The notes beneath the pieces are model-generated. The model was not told where the DNA came from and did no database searches. It saw only the letters and a program-made list of their open reading frames with translations. A DNA stretch of 64,000 bases from Streptomyces gobiensis (lineage in GTDB: Bacteria > Actinomycetota > Actinomycetes > Streptomycetales > Streptomycetaceae). Positions within the stretch are counted from its first letter, which is position 1. The number at the start of each line of letters is the position of its first letter. The DNA lies in NCBI RefSeq assembly GCF_021216675.1, contig NZ_CP086120.1, forward strand, positions 4,710,501-4,774,500, given 5' to 3'. A program made the position numbers and the translations under genes. Of this stretch, positions 46,117 to 55,546 are shown piece after piece.

Positions 46117-47223
46117 ATGAACGCGACGCTGCGTCGTGCCGCCGTTGCTCTGACCGCCACCGCCATGGCCGTCTCGCTCGCCGCCTGTGGCAGTGCCAAG
46201 GAAGCGAATGGAAAGCAGGGTTCGGGCGAGAAGAAGAAGGACGGTCCGCTCACCATCGGCCTGCTGCTGCCGGAGGACCAGACCGCCCGCTATGAGAACT
46301 TCGACAAGCCCCTCATAGAGGCGAAGATCAAGGAGCTGTGCTCCGACTGCGAGGTGACCTATGTCAACGCCAAGCAGGACGCCTCCGTCCAGCAGCAGCA
46401 GATGGACTCAATGATCACGAAGAAGGTCGACGTGATCATCCTGGACGCGGTGGACGCCAAGTCCGTCTCGGGATCGGTCAGGAAGGCGGACAGTGCCGGC
46501 ATCCCCGTCGTCGCCTATGACCGGCTCGCCGAGGGCCCGATCTCCGCCTACACCTCCTTCGACAACGAAGAGGTCGGCAAGGTCCAGGGCCAGGCCCTGC
46601 TCGACGCGATCGGCGACAAGGCCGATGACGGCCAGATCGTCATGATGAACGGCTCACCGACCGACCCCAACGCGGCGATGTTCAAGAAGGGCGCGAAGTC
46701 CGTCCTCAACGGCAAGGTGAAGGTGGGCAAGTCCTACGACACCACCAAGTGGGAGCCCAGCGAGGCCCACAAGAACATGAACGGCGCCATCTCGGCGATC
46801 GGCAAGAAGAACATCGTCGGTGTCTACTCGGCCAATGACGGCATGGCGGGCGGCATCATCACCGCGCTCAAGGGCGCGGGCTTCGACAAGCTCCCGCCGG
46901 TCACCGGGCAGGACGCCGAGCTGGCCGGTGTCCAGCGCATCGTCGCCGGTGAGCAGCACATGAGCGTCTACAAGCCGTACAAGCCCGAGGCTGACGCGGC
47001 GGCGGAGATGGCCATCGCGCTGGCCCGTGGCGAGGAGCTCAAGGCCGAGACCACGGTGGACAGCCCGACCACCAAGGGTGTCCCCGCGACCCTCATCGCC
47101 CCCATCTCGCTGACCGTGGACAACATCGAGAAGACGGTGCTCAAGGACGGCCTCTACGAGCTGAAGCAGATCTGCACGCCGAAGTACGAAGCCGCTTGTG
47201 CGAAGGCGGGCCTGACCGGCTGA
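46117..47223 (+). CDS. xylF: xylose ABC transporter substrate-binding lipoprotein
   Basis: This 368-residue lipoprotein has a signal peptide with lipobox SLAAC. The mature part is of the ribose/xylose-binding (peripla_BP_4) type: LTIGLLLPEDQTARYENFDKP, VDVIILDAVDAKSVSGSV, IPVVAYDRLA, and GVYSANDGMAGGIITALK. ATG at 46117 has GGGAGG upstream. It is followed by xylG and xylH and preceded by rok7B7, as in S. coelicolor (SCO6009). Confidence 0.93.
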   Translation: MNATLRRAAVALTATAMAVSLAACGSAKEANGKQGSGEKKKDGPLTIGLLLPEDQTARYENFDKPLIEAKIKELCSDCEVTYVNAKQDASVQQQQMDSMITKKVDVIILDAVDAKSVSGSVRKADSAGIPVVAYDRLAEGPISAYTSFDNEEVGKVQGQALLDAIGDKADDGQIVMMNGSPTDPNAAMFKKGAKSVLNGKVKVGKSYDTTKWEPSEAHKNMNGAISAIGKKNIVGVYSANDGMAGGIITALKGAGFDKLPPVTGQDAELAGVQRIVAGEQHMSVYKPYKPEADAAAEMAIALARGEELKAETTVDSPTTKGVPATLIAPISLTVDNIEKTVLKDGLYELKQICTPKYEAACAKAGLTG

Positions 47224-47251
47224 GCAATGCCGCGGGGCTGCTGTTCCCCCA

Positions 47252-47278
47252 CCCCACGCGGCTCAGAGCCGCGTGGGG
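47252..47278 (+). terminator. hairpin between xylF and xylG
   Basis: A perfect 13-bp stem with a one-base apex lies 28 bases after xylF. In a binding-protein/ATPase gap it probably acts as an attenuator or mRNA stabiliser giving excess binding protein. Confidence 0.75.
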
Positions 47279-47382
47279 GTTCCGGCCCCGGCCCCACAAG
47301 GGCCCTCGTGACTCGCAGTCGGAGGGGAAACGTTCCTCTCCACGATCGCGGGACATCCCCGCACAGATCGGAGTTGGCCATC

Positions 47383-48158
47383 GTGCCGAACGAACCCGTG
47401 CTCGCGTTGCGCGGAGTCTCCAAGCGCTTCGGCGCCGTACAGGCGCTCACCGAAGTCGAGTTGGAGGTCCACGCCGGTGAGGTGGTCGCCCTCGTCGGCG
47501 ACAACGGCGCCGGGAAGTCCACCCTCGTCAAGGCGATCGCCGGAGTCGGCCCCGCCGACGAGGGAGTCCTGGCGTGGGAGGGCGAGCCTGTCCAGATCGC
47601 CCGCCCGCATGACGCCCAGGAGCTGGGCATCGCGACCGTTTACCAGGATCTCGCGCTGTGCGACAACCTCGATGTGGTCGGCAACCTCTTCCTCGGCCGC
47701 GAGATCATGCGCTCCGGCATCCTCGACGAGGTCGAGATGGAGCGCCGCAGCCGTGAGCTGCTGGACACCCTCTCGATCCGTATCCCCAGCGTCCGTATCC
47801 CGGTGGCCTCGCTCTCCGGCGGCCAGCGGCAAGTCGTCGCCATCGCCCGGTCAATGCTCGGCGAGCCCAAGCTGGTCATCCTCGACGAGCCCACCGCCGC
47901 CCTCGGCGTCGAACAGACCGCGCAGGTCCTCGATCTGGTGGAGCGGCTGCGGGAACGCGGCCTCGCCGTGATCCTCATCAGCCACAACATGGCCGACGTC
48001 AAGGCGGTCGCCGACCAGGTGGCGGTCCTCCGGCTGGGCCGTAACAACGGCGTCTTCGAGGTCGCGAACACCTCACAGGAAGAGATCATCTCCGCCATCA
48101 CCGGCGCCACGGACAACGCCGTGACCCGCCGCAAGGCGCGCACCGCGGAGGGAAAGCA

Positions 48159-48162
<4 letters not shown>
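47383..48162 (+). CDS. xylG: xylose ABC transporter ATP-binding protein
   Basis: This 259-residue ATPase has Walker A LVGDNGAGKSTLV, signature LSGGQRQVV and Walker B LVILDEPTAALGV. It holds a single nucleotide-binding domain, half the size of enterobacterial XylG/RbsA but normal for Streptomyces. GTG at 47383 has GGAG nine bases upstream. It is coupled to xylH by a four-base overlap. Confidence 0.92.
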
Positions 48163-49463
<1,301 letters not shown>

Positions 49464-49504
49464 TCCCCACGACCCCGGGGATATCCCCCCGGCGCGGGCC
49501 TCGC

Positions 49505-49532
49505 GGGCGTGGTCCGTCACGGGACCACGCCC
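49505..49532 (+). terminator. xylFGH terminator hairpin
   Basis: An 11-bp perfect stem (49505-49515 and 49522-49532) with a six-base loop lies 42 bases after the xylH stop. Confidence 0.75.
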
Positions 49533-49579
49533 GGCCCCGAGGTGGGTTTCCCCTGTCCACCCCTGCCCGGCTGCACCGC

Positions 49580-49850
49580 GATATGCGGCTCCGCCGCGTG
49601 GCGTGGCTTCACCCCCGGCTGCGGGGTGCCGTGGGTGGGGTTCCCCGGTCCCGCCCCTTCCCGGCTGTGCCGATGTGCGGCTCCGCCGCGTGGCGGGGCT
49701 TCGCCCGGGCGCGGGGTGCCGGGGTGGGTTTCCCCAATTCCCGCCCCTTCCCGGCTGTACTGATATGCGGCTCCGCCGCGTGGCGGGGCTCCGCCCGGCT
49801 CCGGGGTGCCGTGGGTGGGCTTCCCCAAATTCCCGCCCCTTCCCGGAAAC
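49580..49850. repeat. three tandem ~90-bp repeats
   Basis: Three consecutive imperfect copies start at 49580, 49672 and 49762 (about 92, 90 and 89 bases). Each contains TGCGGCTCCGCCGCGTGGC, then GGGGTGCCG, then GGTTTCCCC and CCGCCCCTTCCCGG. A partial copy precedes them. Weak open frames across the array are low-complexity and not considered genes. Confidence 0.85.
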
Positions 49851-50398
49851 CGGGGCTCGCGCCCCGGGCCCCCGGGGTGGCCGGTGCGGGCCGGTGGTCG
49901 GGTGTTGTGCCCACCAAGCGTCGCGAGCTCCGTTGCGGGGTGGGCCGGAGCGTCGTGGCTGGTGTGGGTGGGTGGTTGCGTAGCAGGGCGGGCCCACGCC
50001 CCTCGCGGGGCTGGGGGCACCTCCCTGGGGGCACCTCCCAGCGGTAGCTGGGGGAGAGTGCCCACAACATTCGTGGGCCCGGGGCCCACAACACCTCGGG
50101 GGTCTGGGGGCGGCAGCCCCCAGTTTCGGGAAGGGGCCGGGTTAGGGGAACTCCTACCGACGGACGGAGTCCGGCGCAGGGGGCCGAAGCCCTCGAGGCG
50201 CCCCCGGCGCCGAGAGGTGCGAGGCCCCCGTTAAGGAAGGGGGGCGGAGCTGCTCGGGGGCTGTGCGACTTGTACGCCCGGCGTGTGCTCCGTCCGCGTG
50301 ACAGATATCGCACCCTCCGGACACCAGCACTCCAGGCTGAACATTAGACTCAGCAGATCGGTTCAGGCCCGTACCAGCTCGACAGCAAGGAGGCTCGG
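49851..50398. other. remaining xylH-dxs intergenic region, dispersed-repeat modules
   Basis: No gene is supported. Recognisable modules include the hairpin CCCAGCGGTAGCTGGG near 50038-50053, TTTCGGGAAGGGGC near 50124, and a 21-base match (around 50156-50176) to the complement of a segment near 59127-59147. The dxs promoter must lie in the last ~150 bases, where the sequence becomes unique. Confidence 0.6.
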
Positions 50399-52330
50399 GT
50401 GGCTTTGCTGACCCGCATCACGGGACCGCGCGATCTTGACCGGCTCAGCCCGGAACAGCTGGACCAGCTGGCAAGAGAGATCCGGGCCTTCCTCGTCGAT
50501 GCCGTCGCCAAGACCGGCGGACACCTCGGACCGAATCTGGGTGTGGTCGAGCTGACCATCGCCCTGCACCGGGTCTTCGACTCGCCCAGGGACAAGGTGC
50601 TCTTCGACACCGGCCATCAGAGCTACGTCCACAAGCTGCTCACCGGCCGCCGGGACTTCTCCCGGCTGCGCGCCAAGGGCGGACTCTCCGGGTATCCGTC
50701 CCGGGCCGAGTCCGAGCACGACGTCATTGAGAACAGCCACGCCTCCACCGTGCTGGGCTGGGCCGACGGCATCGCCAAGGCCAATGAGCTGCGCGGCACC
50801 GGTGACCACGTGGTCGCGGTCATCGGCGATGGCGCGCTCACCGGCGGTATGGCCTGGGAGGCGCTGAACAATATCGCCGCGGCCAAGGACCGCCCGCTGG
50901 TCATCGTCGTCAATGACAATGAGCGCTCCTACGCGCCCACCATCGGCGGACTGGCGAATCACCTCGCCACGCTCCGTACCACCGACGGCTACGAGCGCTT
51001 CCTCGCCCGCGGCAAGGAGATGCTCAACAAGACCCCGGTGGTCGGCAAGCCGCTCTACGAGACCCTGCACGGCGCCAAGAAGGGGCTGAAGGACTTCATC
51101 GCCCCGCAGGGTCTCTTCGAGGATCTGGGTCTCAAATACGTCGGCCCGATCGACGGTCATGACACCGCCGCCGTCGAGTCGGCGCTGCAGCGGGCCAAGC
51201 GCTTCGGCGGGCCGGTCATCGTGCACTGCCTCACCGAGAAGGGCCGGGGCTATCAGCCCGCCCGCCAGGACGAGGCCGACCAGTTCCACGCCGTGCCCGT
51301 CATCCATCCCGACACCGGGCTTCCGGTGTCTTCCTCGGGCGCCGACTGGACCTCCGTATTCGGCGAGGAGATGGTCAGGCTCGGCCGGGAGCGCGAGGAC
51401 ATCGTCGCCATCACCGCGGCGATGATGCGGCCGACCGGGCTGCACAAGTTCGCCGAGGCGTTCCCCGACCGGGTCTATGACGTGGGGATCGCCGAGCAGC
51501 ATGGGGCGGTGTCAGCCGCGGGCCTGGCCACCGGCGGGGTGCACCCGGTCTTCGCCGTCTACGCCACGTTCCTGAACCGTGCCTTCGACCAGGTGCTGAT
51601 GGATGTCGCCCTGCACAGGTGCGGGGTCACCTTCGTCCTCGACCGGGCGGGCGTCACCGGCTCCGACGGCGCCTCCCACAACGGCATGTGGGATATGTCG
51701 ATCCTCCAGGTCGTCCCCGGGCTGCGGCTCGCCGCGCCGCGCGACGCCGACCAGCTCCGCGCCCAGCTGCGGGAGGCCGTCGAGGTGGATGACGCGCCGA
51801 CGGTGGTGCGTTACTCCAAGGGCGCGGTCGGCCCGGCCGTCCCAGCGGTCGGCAGGGTCGGCGGCATGGATGTCCTGCGGGAGCCCACCGCGGACCGTCC
51901 CGATGTGCTGCTGGTCTCGGTCGGCGCGCTCGCCCCCATGTGTCTGGAGATCGCCGACCTGCTGGACAAGCAGGGCATTTCCACCACTGTGGTGGACCCG
52001 CGCTGGGTCAAGCCCGTCGATGAAGCGCTCGCCCCGCTCGCCGACCGGCACCAGGTCGTGGTCACGGTCGAGGACAACAGCCGAGCGGGCGGCGTTGGCT
52101 CCGCCGTCGCCCAGGCGCTGCGCGACGCGGGCGTCGACATCCCGCTGCGCGACTTCGGTATTCCGCCCCGCTTCCTTGACCACGCCTCCCGTAAGGAGGT
52201 GCTGGCCGAGATCGGGCTGACCGCGCCGGACATCGCCCGCCAGGTCACCGGCCTGGTCGCCAAGATCGACGGTCGCTATGCGAACGCCGGGCACGCTGCC
52301 GCCACCGAGCGGGAGACGGCCCGAGACTGA
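50399..52330 (+). CDS. dxs: 1-deoxy-D-xylulose-5-phosphate synthase
   Basis: This is the first enzyme of the MEP isoprenoid pathway and condenses pyruvate with glyceraldehyde-3-phosphate. The 643-residue product has normal length. Landmarks are GHLGPNLGVVELTIALH, FDTGHQSYVHKLLTGR, the thiamine-diphosphate motif VIGDGALTGGMAWEALNN, the transketolase pyrimidine domain from about residue 320 (VGIAEQHGAVSAAGLA; FVLDRAGVTGSDGASHNG) and the C-terminal transketolase domain. GTG at 50399 has AAGGAGG upstream. It equals S. coelicolor SCO6013. Confidence 0.97.
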   Translation: MALLTRITGPRDLDRLSPEQLDQLAREIRAFLVDAVAKTGGHLGPNLGVVELTIALHRVFDSPRDKVLFDTGHQSYVHKLLTGRRDFSRLRAKGGLSGYPSRAESEHDVIENSHASTVLGWADGIAKANELRGTGDHVVAVIGDGALTGGMAWEALNNIAAAKDRPLVIVVNDNERSYAPTIGGLANHLATLRTTDGYERFLARGKEMLNKTPVVGKPLYETLHGAKKGLKDFIAPQGLFEDLGLKYVGPIDGHDTAAVESALQRAKRFGGPVIVHCLTEKGRGYQPARQDEADQFHAVPVIHPDTGLPVSSSGADWTSVFGEEMVRLGREREDIVAITAAMMRPTGLHKFAEAFPDRVYDVGIAEQHGAVSAAGLATGGVHPVFAVYATFLNRAFDQVLMDVALHRCGVTFVLDRAGVTGSDGASHNGMWDMSILQVVPGLRLAAPRDADQLRAQLREAVEVDDAPTVVRYSKGAVGPAVPAVGRVGGMDVLREPTADRPDVLLVSVGALAPMCLEIADLLDKQGISTTVVDPRWVKPVDEALAPLADRHQVVVTVEDNSRAGGVGSAVAQALRDAGVDIPLRDFGIPPRFLDHASRKEVLAEIGLTAPDIARQVTGLVAKIDGRYANAGHAAATERETARD

Positions 52331-52338
52331 CATCACCT

Positions 52339-52380
52339 CCGGCCCCGTACGCGTCCTTCCGGGAGCGGGTACGGGGCCGG
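52339..52380 (+). terminator. hairpin after dxs
   Basis: A 12-bp perfect stem (52339-52350 and 52369-52380) with an 18-base loop lies between dxs and the next gene. Confidence 0.7.
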
Positions 52381-52394
52381 ATAGGTTGGGGCCC

Positions 52395-53993
52395 ATGCCG
52401 ACCGCTGAGCCGCCGCCGGGCAGGCCCTCACCCCTCCGCGCCGCTGATCCGCAGTCACGGGCGCGGGTGCCCCGGCCACGGCAGGCTGTCGAAGCGACCT
52501 GGGCGCAGCGGTACATACGTCCCGTATCCGATTCCCTGCGCGGTGTCCTCGCCGTCCGGCAGTCCTGGCGGTACTGGCTGCGGCTGCTGCGGCTGCTGCT
52601 GGTGCTGGCGGCGGTGACCCGGATTCCCTCCTTCCAGCGGCCGTTGTGGAATCCGGACGAGGGATTCCTCGCCACCCAGGCCCGGATGCTCGCCAGTGGC
52701 GGGACGCTCTACGAGACGGTCGTCGACCGCAAACCGCCCTTGCTGCCCTGGCTGTATCAGGGTGCCTTCGCGGTCTTCGGAGATCAGTCGCTGTGGCCGG
52801 TCAAGGTGCTGGCGGTGCTCGCCGTGGCGGTGACCGCCTTGCTGCTGGCCTCGATCGCCCGACGCCGCTGGGGCGATCGCGCCGGGCTGACGGCGGGCGT
52901 GCTCTACGTACTGGCGTCGGTCGGCCTCAATCCGGAGGACGGGCAGGCGGCGAGCTTTGAGATCTTTATGCTGCCCTGCACCGCGGCGGCGATGTGGTGC
53001 TGTGACCGCCGCCGCTGGACCGCGGCCGGACTCGCGGTCGCGGGTGCGGTCCTGGTCAAACAGACCGGCGGTGCGGTGCTGCTGCCCGTGCTCTTTCTGC
53101 TGTGGCGCACCGTGCCGGGTGGCTGGCAGCGGCGGCGGGCGGTGATCCAGGCCGGGACCGGTTTCGTGGCGCCGCTGCTGGCGGTCGCGCTGGGCGTCGG
53201 GGTGACGCGGTGTCTGTTCTGGACGGTCACCGGCTCCGGATCGTATGCCACGTTCAGCGGGTCCGAGCTCCATATGCTGGGCCGTGCGCTGGGCAACACC
53301 GCGATCTTCGCGGCGGGTTGTGCGGGGCTGCTGGCGCCACTGGTCACCGTACTGCGCCGCCGCCTCGCCCACCGCCGGGTTCTCACCCCGGATCTGTGGC
53401 TCTGGCTGGCAGCCTCCGCGGTGGCCGTGGTGGCCGGATTCCACTTCTTCGGCCACTACTACCTTCAGCTGCTGCCGCCGCTGGCCCTGCTGGGCACCGG
53501 CGCGCTCCAGCTGCTCGCCGCCGACTGGCTGCGTACGGCCGCCATCTGCTCGGCGGTGACCTGCACCCTCTTTGTGGGCTGGGGCAGCAACGCGGGCCGT
53601 GGCGAGCTCCATCATGCGGAGCGGCTGGCGAGCGCCGTGCAGCTGCGCACCGAGCCGGACGACGAGGTGTTCTTCTGGGGCATGCACCCGGAGACCTACT
53701 GGCTCGCCGACCGGGCACCGGCCTCGCGTTATCTGACGGCCGGACTGCTGACCAATTTCAGCGGCGGCCGCAACGGGCCCATGGTGGGGGAGCGCTTCGG
53801 CGTGAAGGGCTCCTGGCCGACGCTCATGGGGGAGCTGACCGCCAGCCCGCCCAAGCTGATTGTCGATGACTCCCGGGGCAAGCCCTACCAGCCCGCCCGG
53901 ATGCCCCGGCTCCGGGGCTTCCTCAAGGCGCGCTACGAACGGGTCGCCGTGGTGGACGGCGCGGTCATCTACGCCCGCGTGGACCGCCCGTAG
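52395..53993 (+). CDS. membrane glycosyltransferase (GT39/ArnT-like, DUF2029-type)
   Basis: This 532-residue polytopic membrane protein has a cytoplasmic N-terminal tail of about 70 residues, then the lumenal acidic motif WNPDEGFLATQARMLASGG and DRKPPLLPWLYQ, typical of the GT-C superfamily that uses polyprenyl-phosphate sugars. About ten hydrophobic segments follow, with a C-terminal soluble domain (DDEVFFWGMHPETYWLADR). The acceptor is unknown. ATG at 52395 is chosen because the longer frame begins inside dxs and the terminator. The ribosome site is weak. Confidence 0.83.
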   Translation: MPTAEPPPGRPSPLRAADPQSRARVPRPRQAVEATWAQRYIRPVSDSLRGVLAVRQSWRYWLRLLRLLLVLAAVTRIPSFQRPLWNPDEGFLATQARMLASGGTLYETVVDRKPPLLPWLYQGAFAVFGDQSLWPVKVLAVLAVAVTALLLASIARRRWGDRAGLTAGVLYVLASVGLNPEDGQAASFEIFMLPCTAAAMWCCDRRRWTAAGLAVAGAVLVKQTGGAVLLPVLFLLWRTVPGGWQRRRAVIQAGTGFVAPLLAVALGVGVTRCLFWTVTGSGSYATFSGSELHMLGRALGNTAIFAAGCAGLLAPLVTVLRRRLAHRRVLTPDLWLWLAASAVAVVAGFHFFGHYYLQLLPPLALLGTGALQLLAADWLRTAAICSAVTCTLFVGWGSNAGRGELHHAERLASAVQLRTEPDDEVFFWGMHPETYWLADRAPASRYLTAGLLTNFSGGRNGPMVGERFGVKGSWPTLMGELTASPPKLIVDDSRGKPYQPARMPRLRGFLKARYERVAVVDGAVIYARVDRP

Positions 53994-54032
53994 CGGCCTG
54001 CGACTAGCGGCCTGCGACTAGGGGCCTGCGAC
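53991..54032. repeat. three 14-bp tandem repeats across convergent stop codons
   Basis: TAGCGGCCTGCGAC occurs at 53991 and 54005, and a one-base variant (TAGGGGCCTGCGAC) at 54019. The first copy supplies the stop of the glycosyltransferase gene. The junction of the second and third supplies the stop of the convergent NYN gene. Confidence 0.9.
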
Positions 54033-54398
54033 CGTCCGTGCCCCGGCCACCTCGGCGCCCAGCTCCCGTACCCGGTGGCGCAGCTCCCGGTCGGCGGTCA
54101 CCACAAGGCAGCGGCGGCCCCGCCCCTCCTCCTCGGCGAGCCGGACGATCCGGTCGTCACCGCTGCCCGGGGCGGCCACCACCCGTACCGCGTCAGTGGA
54201 CTCCACTCCACGGGCGGCGCCCTCCACCACCAGCACGATCTCCACCGGGCCCGGCCAGTCGGCGAGCCCCGCCGTGGCATAGCCGGCCAGCCGGTCCCGT
54301 AGCCGCTCGGTGGCGCCCCGCCGGTCGCGCCACCAGCCGTCGGGTACGGACCCGACGACATTGGCGGCGTCGACGACGATCAGGGGCAGTGCTTCCAT
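54018..54398 (-). CDS. NYN/PIN-like domain protein
   Basis: This 126-residue protein begins PLIVVDAANVVGSVPDGWWRD and later has APGSGDDRIVRLAEEEG and CLVVTADRELRHRVRELGAEV. The spaced Asp residues match the PIN/NYN nuclease fold, suggesting an RNase or NTP-binding role. The start ATG at 54398 is four bases after the galE stop, so it is translationally coupled to galE. No clear ribosome site exists of its own. Confidence 0.75.
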   Translation of the reverse strand: MEALPLIVVDAANVVGSVPDGWWRDRRGATERLRDRLAGYATAGLADWPGPVEIVLVVEGAARGVESTDAVRVVAAPGSGDDRIVRLAEEEGRGRRCLVVTADRELRHRVRELGAEVAGARTVAGP

Positions 54399-54402
54399 GT
54401 GC

Positions 54403-55446
54403 TCAGCTTGGCACGACCGCTGCCGAGGCCTCCGGGTGGTGCAGGCACCAGCCCTCCCAGGCGGAGGTGACCATGGCGCGCACATCATGTCGGGCGGTCC
54501 AGCCCAGCTCATCGGCGATCGCGTCAGCGGCGGCGACGACCCGCGCGGGATCGCCGGGGCGGCGTGGGGTGACCGTGGCGGCGATCTCCGTGTGGCCGGT
54601 GACCTCGGCGATCAGGTCGACCATCTCCCGGACGGAGACACCCTCCCCACGGCCGATGTTCAGGGTGAGATCCCGCGCCGTGCCACTGGCGGCAGCGCTG
54701 GCATCGGTGGCAGCGGCGGCATCGGCAGACTGGGCGGCGAGGGCGCGGGCGGCGACCAGATGGGCGTCGGCAAGGTCCTCCACATGAATGTAGTCACGGA
54801 CGCAGGTGCCGTCCGGCGTGGGGTAGTCATCGCCGAAGATCTGCGGGGCCTGGCCCACGGTGAGCTTTTCAAAGACCATCGGGACGAGATTGAACACCCC
54901 GGTGTCGGCGAGCTCGGGCGTCGCCGCACCCGCGACATTGAAGTAGCGCAGACAGGCGGTGGAGATGCCGTGCGCCCGGCCGGCCGCCCGGGCCATCCAC
55001 TCGCCGACCAGCTTGGTCTCGCCATAGGGGCTCATCGGCACACAGGGAGTGTCCTCGGTGACGAGGTCCACATCCGGCATCCCGTAGACGGCGGCCGAGG
55101 AGGAGAACACCAACTGCCGTACGCCGCCCGCGGCGATGGCCTCCAGCAGCACCTGGAGACCCTGGACGTTCTCCTTGTAGTAGTGCAGCGGCAGTTCAAC
55201 GGACTCACCGACCTGCTTCTTCGCCGCCAGATGTACGACGCCGGTGACGGCGTGCCCGGCGATCGTACGGTCCAGCAGCGCCCGGTCGAGGGTGGAGCCG
55301 AGGACGAACGGCACCTGCTCCGGCACCCGGTTCCGGTCCCCGGTCGACAGATCGTCAAGGACGACGACCCGTTCGCCGGCCTGCGTCATGGCACGCACGA
55401 CATGGGCTCCGATATAACCGGCACCGCCAGTGATGAGGTAGGTCAT
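54403..55446 (-). CDS. galE: UDP-glucose 4-epimerase
   Basis: This 347-residue enzyme interconverts UDP-glucose and UDP-galactose. NAD binding is by TGGAGYIGAHVV; the catalytic set is FSSSAAVYG and YGETK. RYFNVAGA and VRDYIHVEDLADAH are also conserved. A 20-residue Ala/Ser-rich insertion (AAQSADAAAATDASAA) lies before DLTLNIGRGEGVS and is not in standard GalE. It follows a strong terminator of the upstream fadBA operon. Confidence 0.95.
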   Translation of the reverse strand: MTYLITGGAGYIGAHVVRAMTQAGERVVVLDDLSTGDRNRVPEQVPFVLGSTLDRALLDRTIAGHAVTGVVHLAAKKQVGESVELPLHYYKENVQGLQVLLEAIAAGGVRQLVFSSSAAVYGMPDVDLVTEDTPCVPMSPYGETKLVGEWMARAAGRAHGISTACLRYFNVAGAATPELADTGVFNLVPMVFEKLTVGQAPQIFGDDYPTPDGTCVRDYIHVEDLADAHLVAARALAAQSADAAAATDASAAASGTARDLTLNIGRGEGVSVREMVDLIAEVTGHTEIAATVTPRRPGDPARVVAAADAIADELGWTARHDVRAMVTSAWEGWCLHHPEASAAVVPS

Positions 55447-55479
55447 TCCGGCATCTTATGCACCAATGCTCAGGGACAG

Positions 55480-55518
55480 CACAGCGCCCGTCCGCAGAGG
55501 CTGCGGACGGGCGCTGTG
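55480..55518 (-). terminator. fadBA operon terminator
   Basis: A perfect 18-bp stem with a three-base loop (55480-55497/55501-55518) lies 29 bases after the fadB stop on the minus strand, before galE. Confidence 0.88.
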
Positions 55519-55546
55519 TGGTGCCAGGGAAGCGGCGTAGCGGGGA

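Noticed and set aside
49464..50398. Small genes within the repeat-rich gap
   Set aside because: Open frames there are Gly/Pro/Arg low-complexity, run through tandem repeats in several frames and have no ribosome sites.
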